A DNA stretch of 64,000 bases from Hyaloperonospora brassicae (taxonomy: Eukaryota > Oomycota > Peronosporomycetes > Peronosporales > Peronosporaceae), in NCBI GenBank assembly GCA_947650285.1, contig CANTFL010000225.1, positions 34,541 through 98,540 on the forward strand, read 5' to 3'. The notes under the pieces are model-generated. The model saw only the letters and a program-made list of their open reading frames with translations, had not been told where the DNA came from and ran no database searches. Positions 45,709-59,112 of this stretch are shown one piece after another. Positions within the stretch are counted from its first letter, which is position 1. Every line of letters begins with the position of its first letter. The position numbers and the translations under genes were made by a program.

Positions 45709-47844
45709 TAAACCCTATATTACCCTGAGTTAGGGCTCACATCTTCACTAAAATTCGTGACGCGATTGCGAACTTGCCATTTGTCTACAAGCTTTAAAAT
45801 GCGGGATAAACGATAGGTCCGAGAGAGCATCGGATGTGTAAAAGCATACTAGTAAAAAGATCTGAAACATCAGCCATCAGCTAATACGAGGCTATCAGCT
45901 GGAAGTATAGTTAAATATTATCGCCAACGGACAATGATTCTTTTTCACATCCTCTCTTCCCCTGGTGTACTAAAACTTTTATTTAGGGCGTGCAGGCCAC
46001 CAAGCATGTCCACAATCGGCCTTGGCGACAAAGAAAAAGAGTCATTTCCGACTTGTTTGCTGGTATTGAAGTGTATCTTCGACTTCCACGACTGCATCAT
46101 ACAAGAGTTGTAAGAGGAAATGGAGCACTAGCACCTTCGTTACCATGATTTGTGAAGACCGCCCAAACGGTTATGTGCCGATCAGGAGAAAGACCTATGA
46201 GCTTAAATATATTTCAAGTAGAAATAACTTACACGAGTGTCCTGTCTGCTTGTCGAGCTAAAGGCGGTTTGTCGCAAAAGTGCGCCAGCGAATATAATAT
46301 TCGTAAGATTTATTAAAAAAATTGACTATTAATTACCAATTTTGAGCGTGCTGTTTGCCTCTGTTGCGGGAGAAACCTTGAATTAATTCGATGATCATAG
46401 TCAAGCAAAATAAAACGCAGGATGCTATCACATCATTAGCGGCATTGTGAACGTGTGTGAATTGCCTTGGCGGTTCAATGCACGATAGGACTGATGTATT
46501 TCGTCATTTATTACTTAAGATATAAGTGACTTCACATGTAAGTATATGTGCGTAGACAGTAGTAATAGGTCCTGTCGTTTATATATTAATTGCTTCTTTT
46601 TTTCTTTCGTTCCGTTTCTGGCGTGCCACCGCTATCGAGAATCAGTAATAAACAAAACAAATGACTTTTTCTCAATTTAGCCTGTTTTTCTCAACCATTT
46701 TGTTGTTCTGTCATTTAATTCGCCTTGTGCACACTGCTAAGAGGATCCTTTCGTTTGCTCAGTAAGATCAGTTTATTTATGTTGTCATGGTCGGTGACGA
46801 TGCCTTATATTTCCGTATCGTCGTCATCGTCCTACACAGCAGCAGCGTAGTTTCTACTGCTATACGCGTCCTCTTAAATTCGACTCAACTTAATCGTCAC
46901 TTAACGTATTGGCGTGATTGATGATACCTCATAGGCCAAAACCAAATTATTGCTCGCTCAATCGAGTCCCTCTCCCTTAATTCTATAGTCAATTTGTGTT
47001 AGGGAAAGATAATGTGGTTGTAAGCCACTGTCGAAGGATGGTGTATGCATTGTGGACGGATGAATGGATTGTAAACGGCGACAACGACCAACGGCAAGAA
47101 TGATTTCTAACTCGACCACATGTTAGCGTGTCATCAAATATTGATTGAAGAAAGCGATTGAAACGATGATTTTAACCATCCGTGTCAGGATGATTAGAAG
47201 ATAACTTCTCAACATAATTTTTTAATGTGCGGAACATGGATTTCTCATCGTCGCCGAAAATAAGGGATCTCGATTTGAGACCCGATTACGCCGTGAATTA
47301 TATAGTTAAGACTTTGTATCGATATAAACATGAGTACATCGGTGTACAGTGATGAACTCGTATACATTTGCGAGATAAACCATCTTGCGCACTGGTCGAC
47401 GAACACAAGATTGGTGCTATTCTTGACTTCTTCTTCTGAAAAAACCCGAAGAAAAAGTTCATTATAAAAACGGACTCACAACAATCTTCCAAAACTGGCA
47501 GAGTAGCAATGGCGAACGGAACAAGTTCAATCCTTTATCTGCTGACAGGCCGCGCATACGATATGTACTGCGTACTGTAACGTATAAGCGAAGTCAGTGA
47601 AACTCGCGACTTGCTGTTAATAAGTCTATTTTTGTCCACGTTACCCACCTTAGGTAAATTGTGGAACTTAAACATAATATGCATTCGCAAAGCATAATGA
47701 TCAAGTTCGGCGGCTCGAGACGTGTAGTCAACAACGGCTGTATATAAAAGCAACGGGTTTCGTATGGTGAAATGCTTGAATGACGAACAATATAGAGCCG
47801 TCAAATCTCTTAGGGTTTCCGAAATAAATTTGCAAGATGATGTA
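45709..47844. other. AT-rich stretch, no gene recognised
   Basis: T-rich on the plus strand to about 47 kb. It may be the internal part of a minus-strand LTR element belonging to the repeat at 44.2-45.3 kb. Confidence 0.35.
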
Positions 47845-50800
47845 TCAAGCGTAGGAGATCTCATCTTGCGGCCATGATTTCTGCACGTCGTCAAGTAATG
47901 TTACCAATGGGACACAAACTGTAAGTGTCGCAACAGTAGGCTTTTTATTGAAGGGTTGCGAGCCGGGCTTACACTTTGGCCAGCAGGAGAGAGAACCAGC
48001 GACGACGGTTGATTGTTCTAGCTTATACTTGACAAAATGGCTGTACTCCGCAAAGAAAAACAGCCACATCGACATTATTTTCGATAGGTGTGGACTGGTC
48101 ACGGCCGAGCGTAGTGATGCATGGTCCGCATTGACGATGAACGGTCCTAGTTCGTAATTTAACTACGAAACGTAGCCAGTGCATACATTTCATGGCAAGT
48201 TATCTCTTGTCATGTAATAAATAGATGGGCTCAGCTGCATGCAGCTGCGCGATTGAGAGCAGATGATGCACTCTGCGCCACCTGTATCAAATCGCGTCAA
48301 CGCACAGCCAATTAAAAAATTGCTGGCATCATGGACGATATGAAATGGAGTTTTTTCAGATATTTCCTGATCTTATATCGACAGTTTGAGCAATAGCAAT
48401 CTACATTTCTTGATATAATTAAATGACTCTGACGGCTAGCGTGCCATTACCACTTTACTTGTTATAAATATAAAGGAAAAGTGCTCAGCCATTTTGGCGT
48501 ACACGCGCGAGTACTGAAGCAAGTATGCCGATAGACTTATGCAATTACGAATTCCGATGACATCGACTGACAAGATCCAGGCGGTTATCGCCTTGATATA
48601 TTCAAGATCACGGCGTACACCGTGTTTAGCGCAAATGCATCCAAGTAGTGGTATTTTGCTAGCCGCGACTATACACTTCTTTAGGTCAGCGTACAATTTT
48701 TGCTTTGCATGAGTATAAGAAGCTGACGAACGTTTGTTTTTCGAACTTCCACGTCCGCCGTTTCGTCCACATCCCGCCTATGGATTAACATATCGTCAAA
48801 GTATCTCATTGCAAAATGACGTATCGAACTCAACAATTTTGTTACACATCTGTTATACATATCAGGGGCGTCACTCATACTCTATGGTTACACTTGACAG
48901 TCGAAGGGCATACCGCTGGGGCTGCTCACTGCTGTGTACCGGATAACCCATTCGTGCATGATGATCGGATAAAAGCGATCCATTAGATCCATGTACGAGA
49001 AGCCGGTACTTTAAGACATACCATCTGGTATTACGTCCATCCTCTTATTAACGTCTGAGCCAGTATTGTTGCAGCATCCAAGCTGCTCAATGCGTGCGCT
49101 ATCGGCCATCCTCCCGTGGCCTTAAGCATACACAAGATTGGAGAGCTGTGAGAAAAATATTATTTCCTCACATGGCCCGCTGCAAAGCGATCGGTTAAAA
49201 AACTTGTCGATCGCTAGTACTTGTTCATGAGGCATTTGCTACTATTTCATGGCACATGATTTCGAGCCCGATTTGAGCTCGATCTCGTGCCAAGTAATTT
49301 TGTCCTTCGCTATTTCCCAATTCACGTAAACAGCGAAAAAATAATTTAATTGATCAAATACATGTACATATAACAAACCTATATCGAACAATATACTAAG
49401 ACGTGTATCGCTTAAGTCAAGGGTTAATACTGAGGACACTTTCGTACACCGAAAACTGATGAGCACATATTTGTTCGTAGCACACCATTGCCGACCGTAT
49501 ATTGGCCACGCACTGATTCTCTGCGATAGGTATACCGATATGCTTGACTTTGCCGCAAAGCAGGTCAAGTATTATTTTTTTTGGTTTGATCGTTGTCATT
49601 TGTGCGATTCCCATAGTTAGCTTCGTAGGCGTAATGATGTCAAACGTCTAAGCGTCTACATATATACCTTCATTGACCGAGACATGTAATGTCTCAATCA
49701 CTTACTATAAAATCACATCCAGAAGCCTTTATATACTCTTTCTCACACTGGTTTTTATATTGGCTGAGCAACCACAGTCATACCATCGACCTCATCATTC
49801 GGCTATGGATTAGACCGAGAACCACCGTGTTGCCGTCTATTTGTATTGGATCTAATCTCTGTAGGATTTGGTTCTTCAAGCATTCGTCCATGTCCCGGTT
49901 TACTGGACTTCTTGGGGTGGTGGACGTTTCGGCGCAATCTGTGTACCTGCGCATTCGTTGTGATCTTTTTCTCAATGTAGTGATGAACTGCTTTGCGATC
50001 TTTAAGACTCGTTTAAACGAACGCGATTCCAGCGAGGCTTTCGCACTCACTTGCAGAATACACATACAGTTTTAACGATTTAAGAAGTTATTCAAATGAT
50101 ACCTGATGCACAAGTGGTAGAGAGTGTCACTTGTAGATGCTACCAGCTCATCCTTGGCTCGTAGACCCGGATCCAAAGCGATCCTTGGTTGACACTATTT
50201 TGTCATATAGATCCAGTAGGATAACTACAATATCGCAATGTTTGATTTTAGCCGTGTACTCGATTTTTCTACATATATCTTCATGAAAACCAATGCGCTT
50301 GTTGCTGACCGAACCGTCATTGTCGTCAAAAAGACCGCTCTCTTGATGAAGTTGAGCCTTTTAGCCCTCAATATTTGCCGACAAAAAATTCTTGATTTTG
50401 TACAGTCAACTTGGGCCCGAAGTGACCAATCATTGGACTAATCCAAAGGTCAACGTTATGATAAAAACCCCATTAACGAGTGACGACACACACAATAACT
50501 GTGTGTCGGGAACAACCTTCGTCATTAGATTTGTCGATATCTTTATGTTGCTGAATCAGGAAGGTGCATCGCCCGCTGTTGCGACATTGCAAAAAAGCGT
50601 CGGACCCTCGTCCACCACATTTACCAGCTGTTGGACAGTCAATTTGCCTAGTACCGCGAGGTTCTGAGCCTGAAATATCGCAATCATATGCGAAGTGTCC
50701 TAACTTGTGGCAGTGATGACAACTCTGCGATTGCTTAACAATCTGACGGCAAATTCTCTCCTGCTTGAAATTACGGAGGTTCATTCGCTCTGGACCTCCG

Positions 50801-50960
50801 ACCGCTGATCAATTTTGGAAAATGGTAGGGAATCAGCGTGGTGTGCGACTGTCTCACATCAAAATCTGCCCGCATCGTAGCTGAGATCGCTTCTGCAAAC
50901 GCCTATAGCTCTGCGCAGAGCAGATGGTCGCTCAAGAAGTCATCTGCGAACCGTTGAATG
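47845..50960 (-). mobile_element. Eroded Ty3/Gypsy copy related to the 10.3-kb element
   Basis: Minus-strand pieces follow gag-pol order from high to low coordinates. End of gag at about 50960-50790; intact CCHC knuckle (CHHCHKLGHFAYDC) at about 50720-50680; protease region at 50440-50240; linker with NRDMDECL at about 49900; RT N-terminal part at 49610-49240; YFDDMLIH at about 48830-48800; LLGCICAKHGVR at about 48630; RNase H tail (NSPHLS-like, FFAEYSHFV) at 48100-47850. Every domain is broken. LTRs were not located. Some hairpins survive, for example CAGCTGCA/TGCAGCTG at 48232-48247 and CGACACACA/TGTGTGTCG at 50484-50508. Confidence 0.88.
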
Positions 50961-53900
50961 AATATCGTAATTGACAATAGAAATTTACATATTTAGCAAC
51001 TACGATACTTGCTAGGTCGCGCACGTGTTGTGCTAAAATGTAAATATTGCGCTTAAGCTGCTTTATATGCACAAGATATGAGAGAGTCATGAACTCTGCC
51101 AAGGAGACTTATACATTTTGCTGAGCAGGGATATAGACATACTTTATGCCCTATCACATCTGGGCTGTGCAATGAGTTTAAGGTCCCATTTCTGGTATCA
51201 CGTTTAACAGTGTGACTAAGCAAACGCAACTTACATCTGATCACAGTCGAATAGACGAGCCTTGATGAACCTGTTTAACTCGACAAACCATCCAACATGG
51301 AGCCTTCATCTTCTTTTTAGTAGTTTAAGGTCTCTAGCTCAGAGTCTTTCGTTGACGCATGAACGTCAACTCTACGGACTGAGACAGGTGCTGTCTCAGC
51401 AATTCAGTTCGCTGATGATCTTGTTGTCGCATCCATTTTACCTCCGCCTGCGACTCACTAATGGATCAATTCCAAGCTTTGTTCATGAGGAATGCTGTTC
51501 TTTCCTATACCCTTTAACGACGACACAATGGTCTAGACATCTTCTCCGCCAACGGCCGAGCTAATTTGTCCGACCACAATCCATTTGACCTTGCTCAAAA
51601 AGGACGATCCTTTACTAGTTTCCGTGAAAATTTATCCCTTCTTTATCGTCTAACCTGTTCAATTATGGCGATGCATTGTGGTCCTTGGACAGACTGCAAA
51701 GTGCTATCAGGTGTAATTGTACACTGGCAGATTCGTATTGGCATTCCTGTATGGATCCAACGCTTACTAACAAAAGTGAGTGTCGATGCCTTATTACTTC
51801 TATGCACTGCGCAGAAGAAGAGCAAACGACAAAAAGAAATACTCAGTCATGTTGAAAAAGTAAATCATATATTCATATAAAAACAAACGCGAAAATCTCC
51901 CACATAGTCTTGAATATGTTTAAACTAGTTTAGAAAAAAATATAGATTACCTTAGATGGCAACAAAAAAATTGTTTAAAAGCTTCACGTTTAAGTATGTC
52001 TGATTGATGTGGCACAAACGAACCCCATGATCTTGGTCGATTATGATTCTTAAATTATGGCCGTGGTCAACCTCCACCTTGTTAGGAATGCATGTAAAAG
52101 GGTCCTGCCGCGTTTGTGCTGCGCTTGCAGCCACCAGTTGCGCCGCAGACGCCAGGTATGAGGTTGTTAAAGTATTGTTTACATTGACCGCGGCCTTTGA
52201 CACATTCCGTCTATGCTAACGTACTTGATATCTTGGTATTATTGTTTATGTAGTTATTTCGATGGTGTATTCGAAATTGCTCGCTTCATTGTTGTTGCTA
52301 CAACTGTTGCTGTATCTGTTGCTAATGTCATTGCTCTGTTGCTACTCTTGATGTTGCTGCTCTAATTATTGTTACTGGTGCTGAGTCTGCTGTTGTTGTT
52401 GCTCTTTTGCTATTGTGGATGTTGCTAAGATGTTTCTGCAGTTCATGCCACGCAAATCTAGCAAAAATATACAGTCATTTTTTGCGCACTTGGGTTTGAA
52501 AGTCGTTTTTCAATTTTAACAACGCGATATAGACGGCTAAAATTCCCTATTTGCATAAATTGACGGCTCCACCCACGTAACTCTCACAGTAAATTCAGCG
52601 TCGATGATCGTAACACTTCGAATACGCTTAACCGCGCTGTTATATGTTTGATGTAGTTGAATGAAAAAGTTTTAGTATCTTGGAGACGGGGAGTGCGCTT
52701 TTGACGATTTTAAGGACAAACATCTTTAAATTAGACAAACGCACTTTTATAAATCTGGAGATGTACGCTTCTGCCTTTTTTAAAAAACCTTAGTATGTGA
52801 TCGAGCCAATATCAACACTAAATTCCTCGACCTTTCGAACTTTTGTTTCATATTAGATATATATTAAATGCCTAAAGCAAACTATTAATAATGTCTGATA
52901 CAGTTGTCTACATTGCATTCATACGTCTTTTTTCATTATCCAATATACGAATGGTGAAGCGGTTGGAGGTAAGAGAGTAGGACATATATAAACGCAGAAC
53001 AATTATCTTTATTCTTCACCAAGCCAATACCCAGTCAATACAATTTTTATGATCTCTTTGTTACGATTGCAAAATCAAGTCACCAGGAGAACCTCGCCGA
53101 TGGAAGTCTATAAAAAGGTGTTTTCCATGACGAGTTATCATACTGTGTAAGGCTTTTTGATAATAGTCCTTTCCGGAATGTTCCGCACAATCGCACAACC
53201 TTATCATACACAAATTCGAGCTTCGTTTCTTGACCTTGGTCATTCGGTACAACCTTGAAGGATATGATTGAGGTTGTGTTGCTCAATATAATTGCCGAAT
53301 GACTCGAGCTTTGATCTTTTCCGCGCATGGACACAGTTCATATAGAAGGCGGAAATGCCTACACTTTACAACTTCATTTAAGTGATCTTTTCGAGTTTTC
53401 ATTCCTGGTATAGTTCATGGCCATATCTCAGTGCAAGCTTTACCGCAATTTGTTTCGAAGTTGCATATCTACATGACGCTGTAGGGTGATTCCACGATTT
53501 GAAAAGAGTGCAAATCTGGATTAGTTGGAGGGCTAAATATGTGCAAAAAGGCAGGCTGAACCAAGATTAAACAGTCCTCTTGTGTGCAACTAGCTCTGTA
53601 ACGTTGCTTATTACTTAAGACAACGCGATACGACAGTTCCACAGTCGGTTGTACTTTATTACAACAAAAATTGTCGCTTTTGCTACTGTAATACCGTTGT
53701 TATCGAAGAAGCTGCCAATTTGCTGCTTCTCGTCGTCGCTTTCCATCTGATGTGCGCAAAATAACAAGTGCTAGTGTGTGGCCAGCAAAAGGTAGAGAAG
53801 GTGGCACATCAATCGTTCGCCACATGTCAGTATAGTCCATAATGCCAATATATGGCTAGGTCGCATATTTTACAAAGGGGACGTGAAACCTTTGCGTTCA

Positions 53901-55510
53901 GTAAACACTCTCGGTACATTATTTGTACATTTCGACCTTGTAGTATCCTCTTGATATTTTTAATTATCCTGGTACATGGTAAGTTATCTTTTTTGTATTC
54001 TATTTGTAAGATAAGGTATCAATGCCTATTGTTTTGCAATTAGTCCTAACATAAATGTAGCCGATTAAATATAAACATATGATCACGTATACTCACCACT
54101 CGTTGCGCACGATTAGAAGTGATTGGTAAAAATTGATGTAAGCACAACATTAAACAAATGAGTAGAAGTTAAGGTCACATCATCTTCTTTACTGTAATTG
54201 AGTAATAATATTTACATGAAATATTTATCCTTTTACTCTATATTGCCAATTTCTCATTGTATAAATAACATGCTGAAGGGCTACCTCGTTACGACATGTA
54301 GCCAATCTAATATATGCCGACAGCAATATTCATGGTTCTTTCGACTCAATTCACCGGGTTGCCGATAATCATGCCGCATGATACCTCTCCTTTATGTTCA
54401 ATGTCTAGTTGCTTAATACTTTATATCAAGTGCCGTCTACGTGTCTACCATCTCGTGCAATACTGATCATTACGCTTGTTGGTATCGATTAATCACACCA
54501 GTTTGACCACAAATTGTGCTACTACGAGACAAAAGAGTCTACAATATTAGGTCGATCCGGTAGCTCGATGGGCATAACATTGCATACATAGAAACTTGAA
54601 AATTGTACGCGCATCTTCGACTTTAAACACTAAACTTTTAGTGTTTTTGTACGTAAGCTTTATCGCTGGGCCACAACGACCTTCTACATTTAATCCATTT
54701 ATTATTATAAAAAAGCACTGAATACATTGCAGAACATTTTTTAAGATGCCACATGTGATACTTGCTCAGAATTTATGATTCATAGACGGAAGCAACCGAC
54801 CGAAACATGTGCTATACAGGCATCGCCGATTCTGACATTTGCTCATAAGAGCATCCGTCAACTAAAGCTTTCGTCTGCCTCAATAATGCCTATCAAAGCT
54901 TTCGAAGACCGAAAACATTGGTCGACAAACATTTTTAATGGCCATAACCTTGGCCGACAGAGACACGTCGACCGAGATATTTGCCGAATTTTTCTATTGA
55001 TGCTGTCATCGACTCCAGATTTTGGCTTGCCTTGTGTATCATTGAAAGATTTAAATTTGCAAAAGCTTCTCATTGTGTTAACATCACTATATGGAATCAG
55101 AGAATATGAACGCTGGGGTCAGACTTTGTAAAATATTCTGCTAGACAAAGCGTCTCGAATCATGATCGCACGAGTTGAACGCAAAATTGACGACGGCACC
55201 TGAAAGTTTGTGAAGGCGGTAAAATCGGAATGTAACATGTATCGATGCGGACCGTCATTTATACTGTTTCACGGTCTTTGCAGAGTGTCACATCGACACT
55301 AAATAAATATGTGTGTCTATCCGGCGGTGCTAGCTATTTTTCTACGACCAATTTGAGGCAGACACGAACTTAGATAGGATTTGTTAGCCTCTGTTGTGTT
55401 TATTGTACTGATTTATTGAATGTCAGAAATCATCCTAGTAATAATTTAAGTTATAGGATATATTTAATATTTTAATATGTGGTAAAGCGCTCATCGAGAT
55501 TTTACTGCTA
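50961..55510. other. AT-rich stretch without recognised genes
   Basis: Frames reach 118 aa (54775-55131) but none is recognised. The 51262-51880 frames have a protein-like composition but no clear family. Confidence 0.4.
52289..52430 (+). repeat. Degenerate TTG/GCT trinucleotide repeat
   Basis: About 140 bp dominated by GTTGTTGCT-like units with substitutions; an old microsatellite similar in kind to the TTG tract at 18517. Confidence 0.75.
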
Positions 55511-56358
55511 AGTAAAGATTTGAGAGCTCTTAGATCGCAAGCTCCAGTTAAGTCCAAAAGGGTATCTAATTGGAGAAACAATTATCTGAAATGGGTGGCC
55601 CACCCTCTGAATCTGAGCTCTCGATCTCAATTTGATCTCTCATCTGAGGCTCTCGATCTCTATATCTATGGTATACCGGTTGGGTGTGAGTCACGCTTAA
55701 GTCCCAGAGAGATCGCATTTGTTGTAAGCCACATAGGTACAATGGGGAAGATCTTTGGGAGAGGGAGACACGTGGCTTCGAAATTAAGGATACAGATAGG
55801 GATAGCGATGTGCTAGTGATTTTGGGTTCGATGGGCTAGCATTTAACAGCGTTCACTTTGATTCTAAGCACACGTTTCGACTTCTCTTCCGGGTTGGATT
55901 ATTGGCCACCCGACGTCATAGGAAGTTGCATACTTAAATCAAGTGATGGCCTGTATTGTATGGCCAGGAATTAGAGGACTCTCGACGAGAGCTTCAACTG
56001 CGATCGGACGCAGCGGACAAGTAATGGAGAAGAGTGCAAGATCGCGAGACGGCTCAAGTGGTCAGAACGCTCGCTGATCAAGCACGTACTTTGGACAAGG
56101 CAATCTCGTAGAGATCAAGAAGGCTTATATCCAGCGCCTTACAAGTACACCCGCTATCGTTGTGAAGGTTTCCACGCGACAACATCAATCCCAACCACGG
56201 TCAAGCGTGGCATCGACTCGAGTTCATCAGGAAGAGTGCAACCCGCCCCACCGACGGGTACACAAGGTGAGCAAAGTATTCAGCACGGAATCGGAATACC
56301 CTCTCCGTTCGGCGTTTGTCCAGGCTCCAGTAGAGAGTCAAGATCGACTCCTTAAATG
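55511..56358 (+). repeat. Diverged LTR-like repeat of the same family
   Basis: The region CGACTTCTCTTCCGGGTTGG, GGCCACCCGACGTCATAGGA, CGGACGCAGCGGACAAG and GCGCCTTACAAGTACACCC (55880-56150) follows the same order as 39470-39750 but is clearly diverged. The first half holds GATCTC-rich rather than CGATCG-rich sequence (about 55580-55710). Confidence 0.55.
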
Positions 56359-57508
56359 AGCGATCACCACTCCACCAGAAATATATAATAGGGGCTGTGT
56401 GAGCATTCACGGCAAAACAGGCATTGTATAGTATAATTTGAAGCAGGTGTGTGCTCGCGCGGATAGGAAACAACATTGATATATTTAGATGTGATTCATA
56501 TGCGCATATTGTTTTCTTTTCAATATTGTCATATTTGTTACTTTTTGTAGTTTGCGTTATCGTTCAGGCACTAAATATCTAGATTAGATTGTCGAATTTG
56601 ATTGCGTTTTCGCGCATGTAGGCTTCGTTTGTTGCGTCAGAGAAAATATTTTGTGATGTGGCAATAAGGCACGAACTTGTAACGGTAGTCCATTTGTCTT
56701 GTGTGAATGTAAAGCAAGCAAGGATCAAATGTTTTTACTCTTTTCTTACTGATTGTGTACTTTTTATTTGTTTCATAATAGCGCGAAAGCATTTTAATTC
56801 TATGATTCAGTAATTGGTGACCGATCTGAGAAGCCGAGTAGAAAAACACTAGCGCTGGGACCGGAAGATCCGTGATCTGTACTTGGACACTAATATCATA
56901 TAACGTCGAGGAGTGTTGATTGCATGAAAGCTTCCATCATGTCGGGATACAGCGGGTCGTTTGCGTACGTGGATGAACCTCAACGTATATTTCTAATTTG
57001 TTTATCGAAGGAATATATAAGTCGTTCGCGCTTCGTAGGCTCGCCAAATGCTCCACGGAGAAGCTGTATACCTATCTCGAGTACATCATCTGATGAGGTG
57101 GCAAAAGAAACCCCAGTTCCGGATGGTTCATCGGGCCTCTTACCAAGTTCAACTCAACGGCCAGTGTCAAACACTAATTCCACAGAATGTTGATCACAAG
57201 CGAAACATGCCTCATGGCTCAACGTAAAATTGAGCATGGAACCGGCGGCAACGGACCATTGGCCGGGCGTACTATCTATTTAAACAGCTGCTGGACAAAA
57301 GATTACAATCATCGCTTCATGGACGAACAAACGTCATTTCGGAAGATGAATTACTTACATAAGGGTAAATGCAATAAAAATCGCCCGAGCGGCAAATCTA
57401 CCCCCTCCCCCGTGTTTAGAGTATCCGTTGTTCTTGTTTTTCTACCAGACGTGAACGGGGTTCAACGTCGACGGGTCGTCGGCAATAGGTGTGGTACACA
57501 CAAGGGGT
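56359..57508. other. AT-rich end of the block
   Basis: Short frames only, nothing recognised. Confidence 0.4.
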
Positions 57509-57620
57509 GGGATCCCTTTAAAAAATATTTTAAAAAAAAAATTAATTTTTTTGGGGGGGGGTTTTTTTTAATTATTTTTTGAGATTTTTTTTTATTTGTT
57601 TTTTTTTATAAAAGGGGGGG

Positions 57621-57672
<52 letters not shown>

Positions 57673-57739
57673 TTTTTTTTTTTTTTTTAACAAAAAAAAA
57701 ACCCGGCCTTTTTGGGGTGTGTTGGTTTTGGAGGTAAGT

Positions 57740-57801
<62 letters not shown>

Positions 57802-57939
57802 TTTGGTTCTTTTTCTTTGGGAACGTTTTTTTTTTTTTTTTTTTTTTTTTTTTTGTTTGTTTTTTTTTTTTTCTCTTTTTTTTTGGGGGGGGGGTGGTGG
57901 TGGGGTGGGTGTGGGTTTAAAGATTGTTAGTAGAGTTGT

Positions 57940-57971
<32 letters not shown>
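57509..57971. repeat. Poly-T / poly-G low-complexity block, probable assembly artefact
   Basis: It consists almost only of T runs (one of 60 bases, 57741-57800) mixed with A and G runs. Such a mixture of homopolymers is typical of low-quality consensus. The poly-Phe and poly-Lys frames here (such as 57592-58272 minus) are meaningless. Confidence 0.85.
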
Positions 57972-59112
57972 GGTAAAAGACGGCTATCGTCATCGACGCT
58001 AGAAGTCGCGTATGAAGTGATGAGCTAGGAGACACCCTGCGTATAGTGTTGGAAAACGTGCGCAGCCTACCACGCAGCACCATGGTGTATGCGATGGTGC
58101 TGCGTGATCTGATATTCTCGGGCAACCGTTTACTGCTGCCCGGGCATGTCACTTGCCAAGGTCCGAATCCCAGCTTTCCTGGCATGCCCTGATCGGATAT
58201 ACACGCCACAACTACGATTCGGTGCCCACTTGACCACATGATGACGGCTGAGACTTGCAACACAACACACATGAAATAAATACTGCTGAGCCCAGCTCAG
58301 TACATATCGTACGTGGCAAGCCAAGCAATTCACCGTTGTGGAAAATGGCGACGAGAAGTAGGATAGGCTGTAGCTTACGCTCTGTCGTGCCTCTCGCGCA
58401 CTTGTGTGACAGCAGCTCCATCTCATTGGAAATTATCGAAGTGCAGCACATACTTTGCCGATTTTTTCCGAACATCGTATACCGAAGGAAATGTGTTCAT
58501 CACTCGACCGAAGGATCGTGGCGAGCACCGCGCAACCTATTCTACAAATTGGACGTGTTTTTAGGACCGCATTGATGACGGCAATCCGTAGAAGTCGAGA
58601 AACATCGACGGGTTTACCACCGATCAACTCAAGTACACGATCGTGGAACACCATTGCGCTCGTCAATACAAGGCCAGGTCCGAGGCGGGCGCCTGTACTA
58701 GTGCTTTCTACGATGCTTTATGGGTGTAAATGAAGAAAGGGGTAAGAAACTAAGCTCTTCTACATCGACCAATCGACAACTATCAGCAATTTGGGCCATC
58801 GATAAGACCGGCGCTTGCAGTATGGAGCGCTCCTGCATCACAACTGCTTCGAGATTTTGCATGGACATTATTGACAACAAACAGGTCATCAGCAACAGGT
58901 GCGTTTGTATGGGCTGTGCCGGTCATGTCACAAAGTCGAAGCGTTTGTCGGACGCAGATACGATACCACTTACCGTCTTACGCGGACAGAACGTACTAAC
59001 ACACAAAAACGATCGACATGTGTTGCGAATTCGGACCGACAAACGCGCGTCAATGCTTCGCATCCGTCACGTGGTTCGATCTGGTGTGGCGCACGCCATC
59101 GACATCTCCCTC
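57972..59112. other. Moderately GC-rich region upstream of eEFSec remnant, unrecognised
   Basis: Both strands have frames of 77-217 aa. Minus-strand 58433-58666 (VFHDRVLELIGGKPVDVSRL) and plus-strand 58899-59100 look natural but match no family I know. Base composition resembles the eEFSec remnant and RU-A rather than the AT-rich block. Confidence 0.35.

Noticed and set aside
23396..57508. Fungal-style RIP as cause of AT-richness
   Set aside because: RIP is not established in oomycetes and I could not measure dinucleotide bias; only the AT-ward gradient in CesA copy 2 is reported.
57592..58272. 226-aa and similar poly-Lys or poly-Phe frames
   Set aside because: They arise only from the homopolymer artefact block and carry no protein signal.
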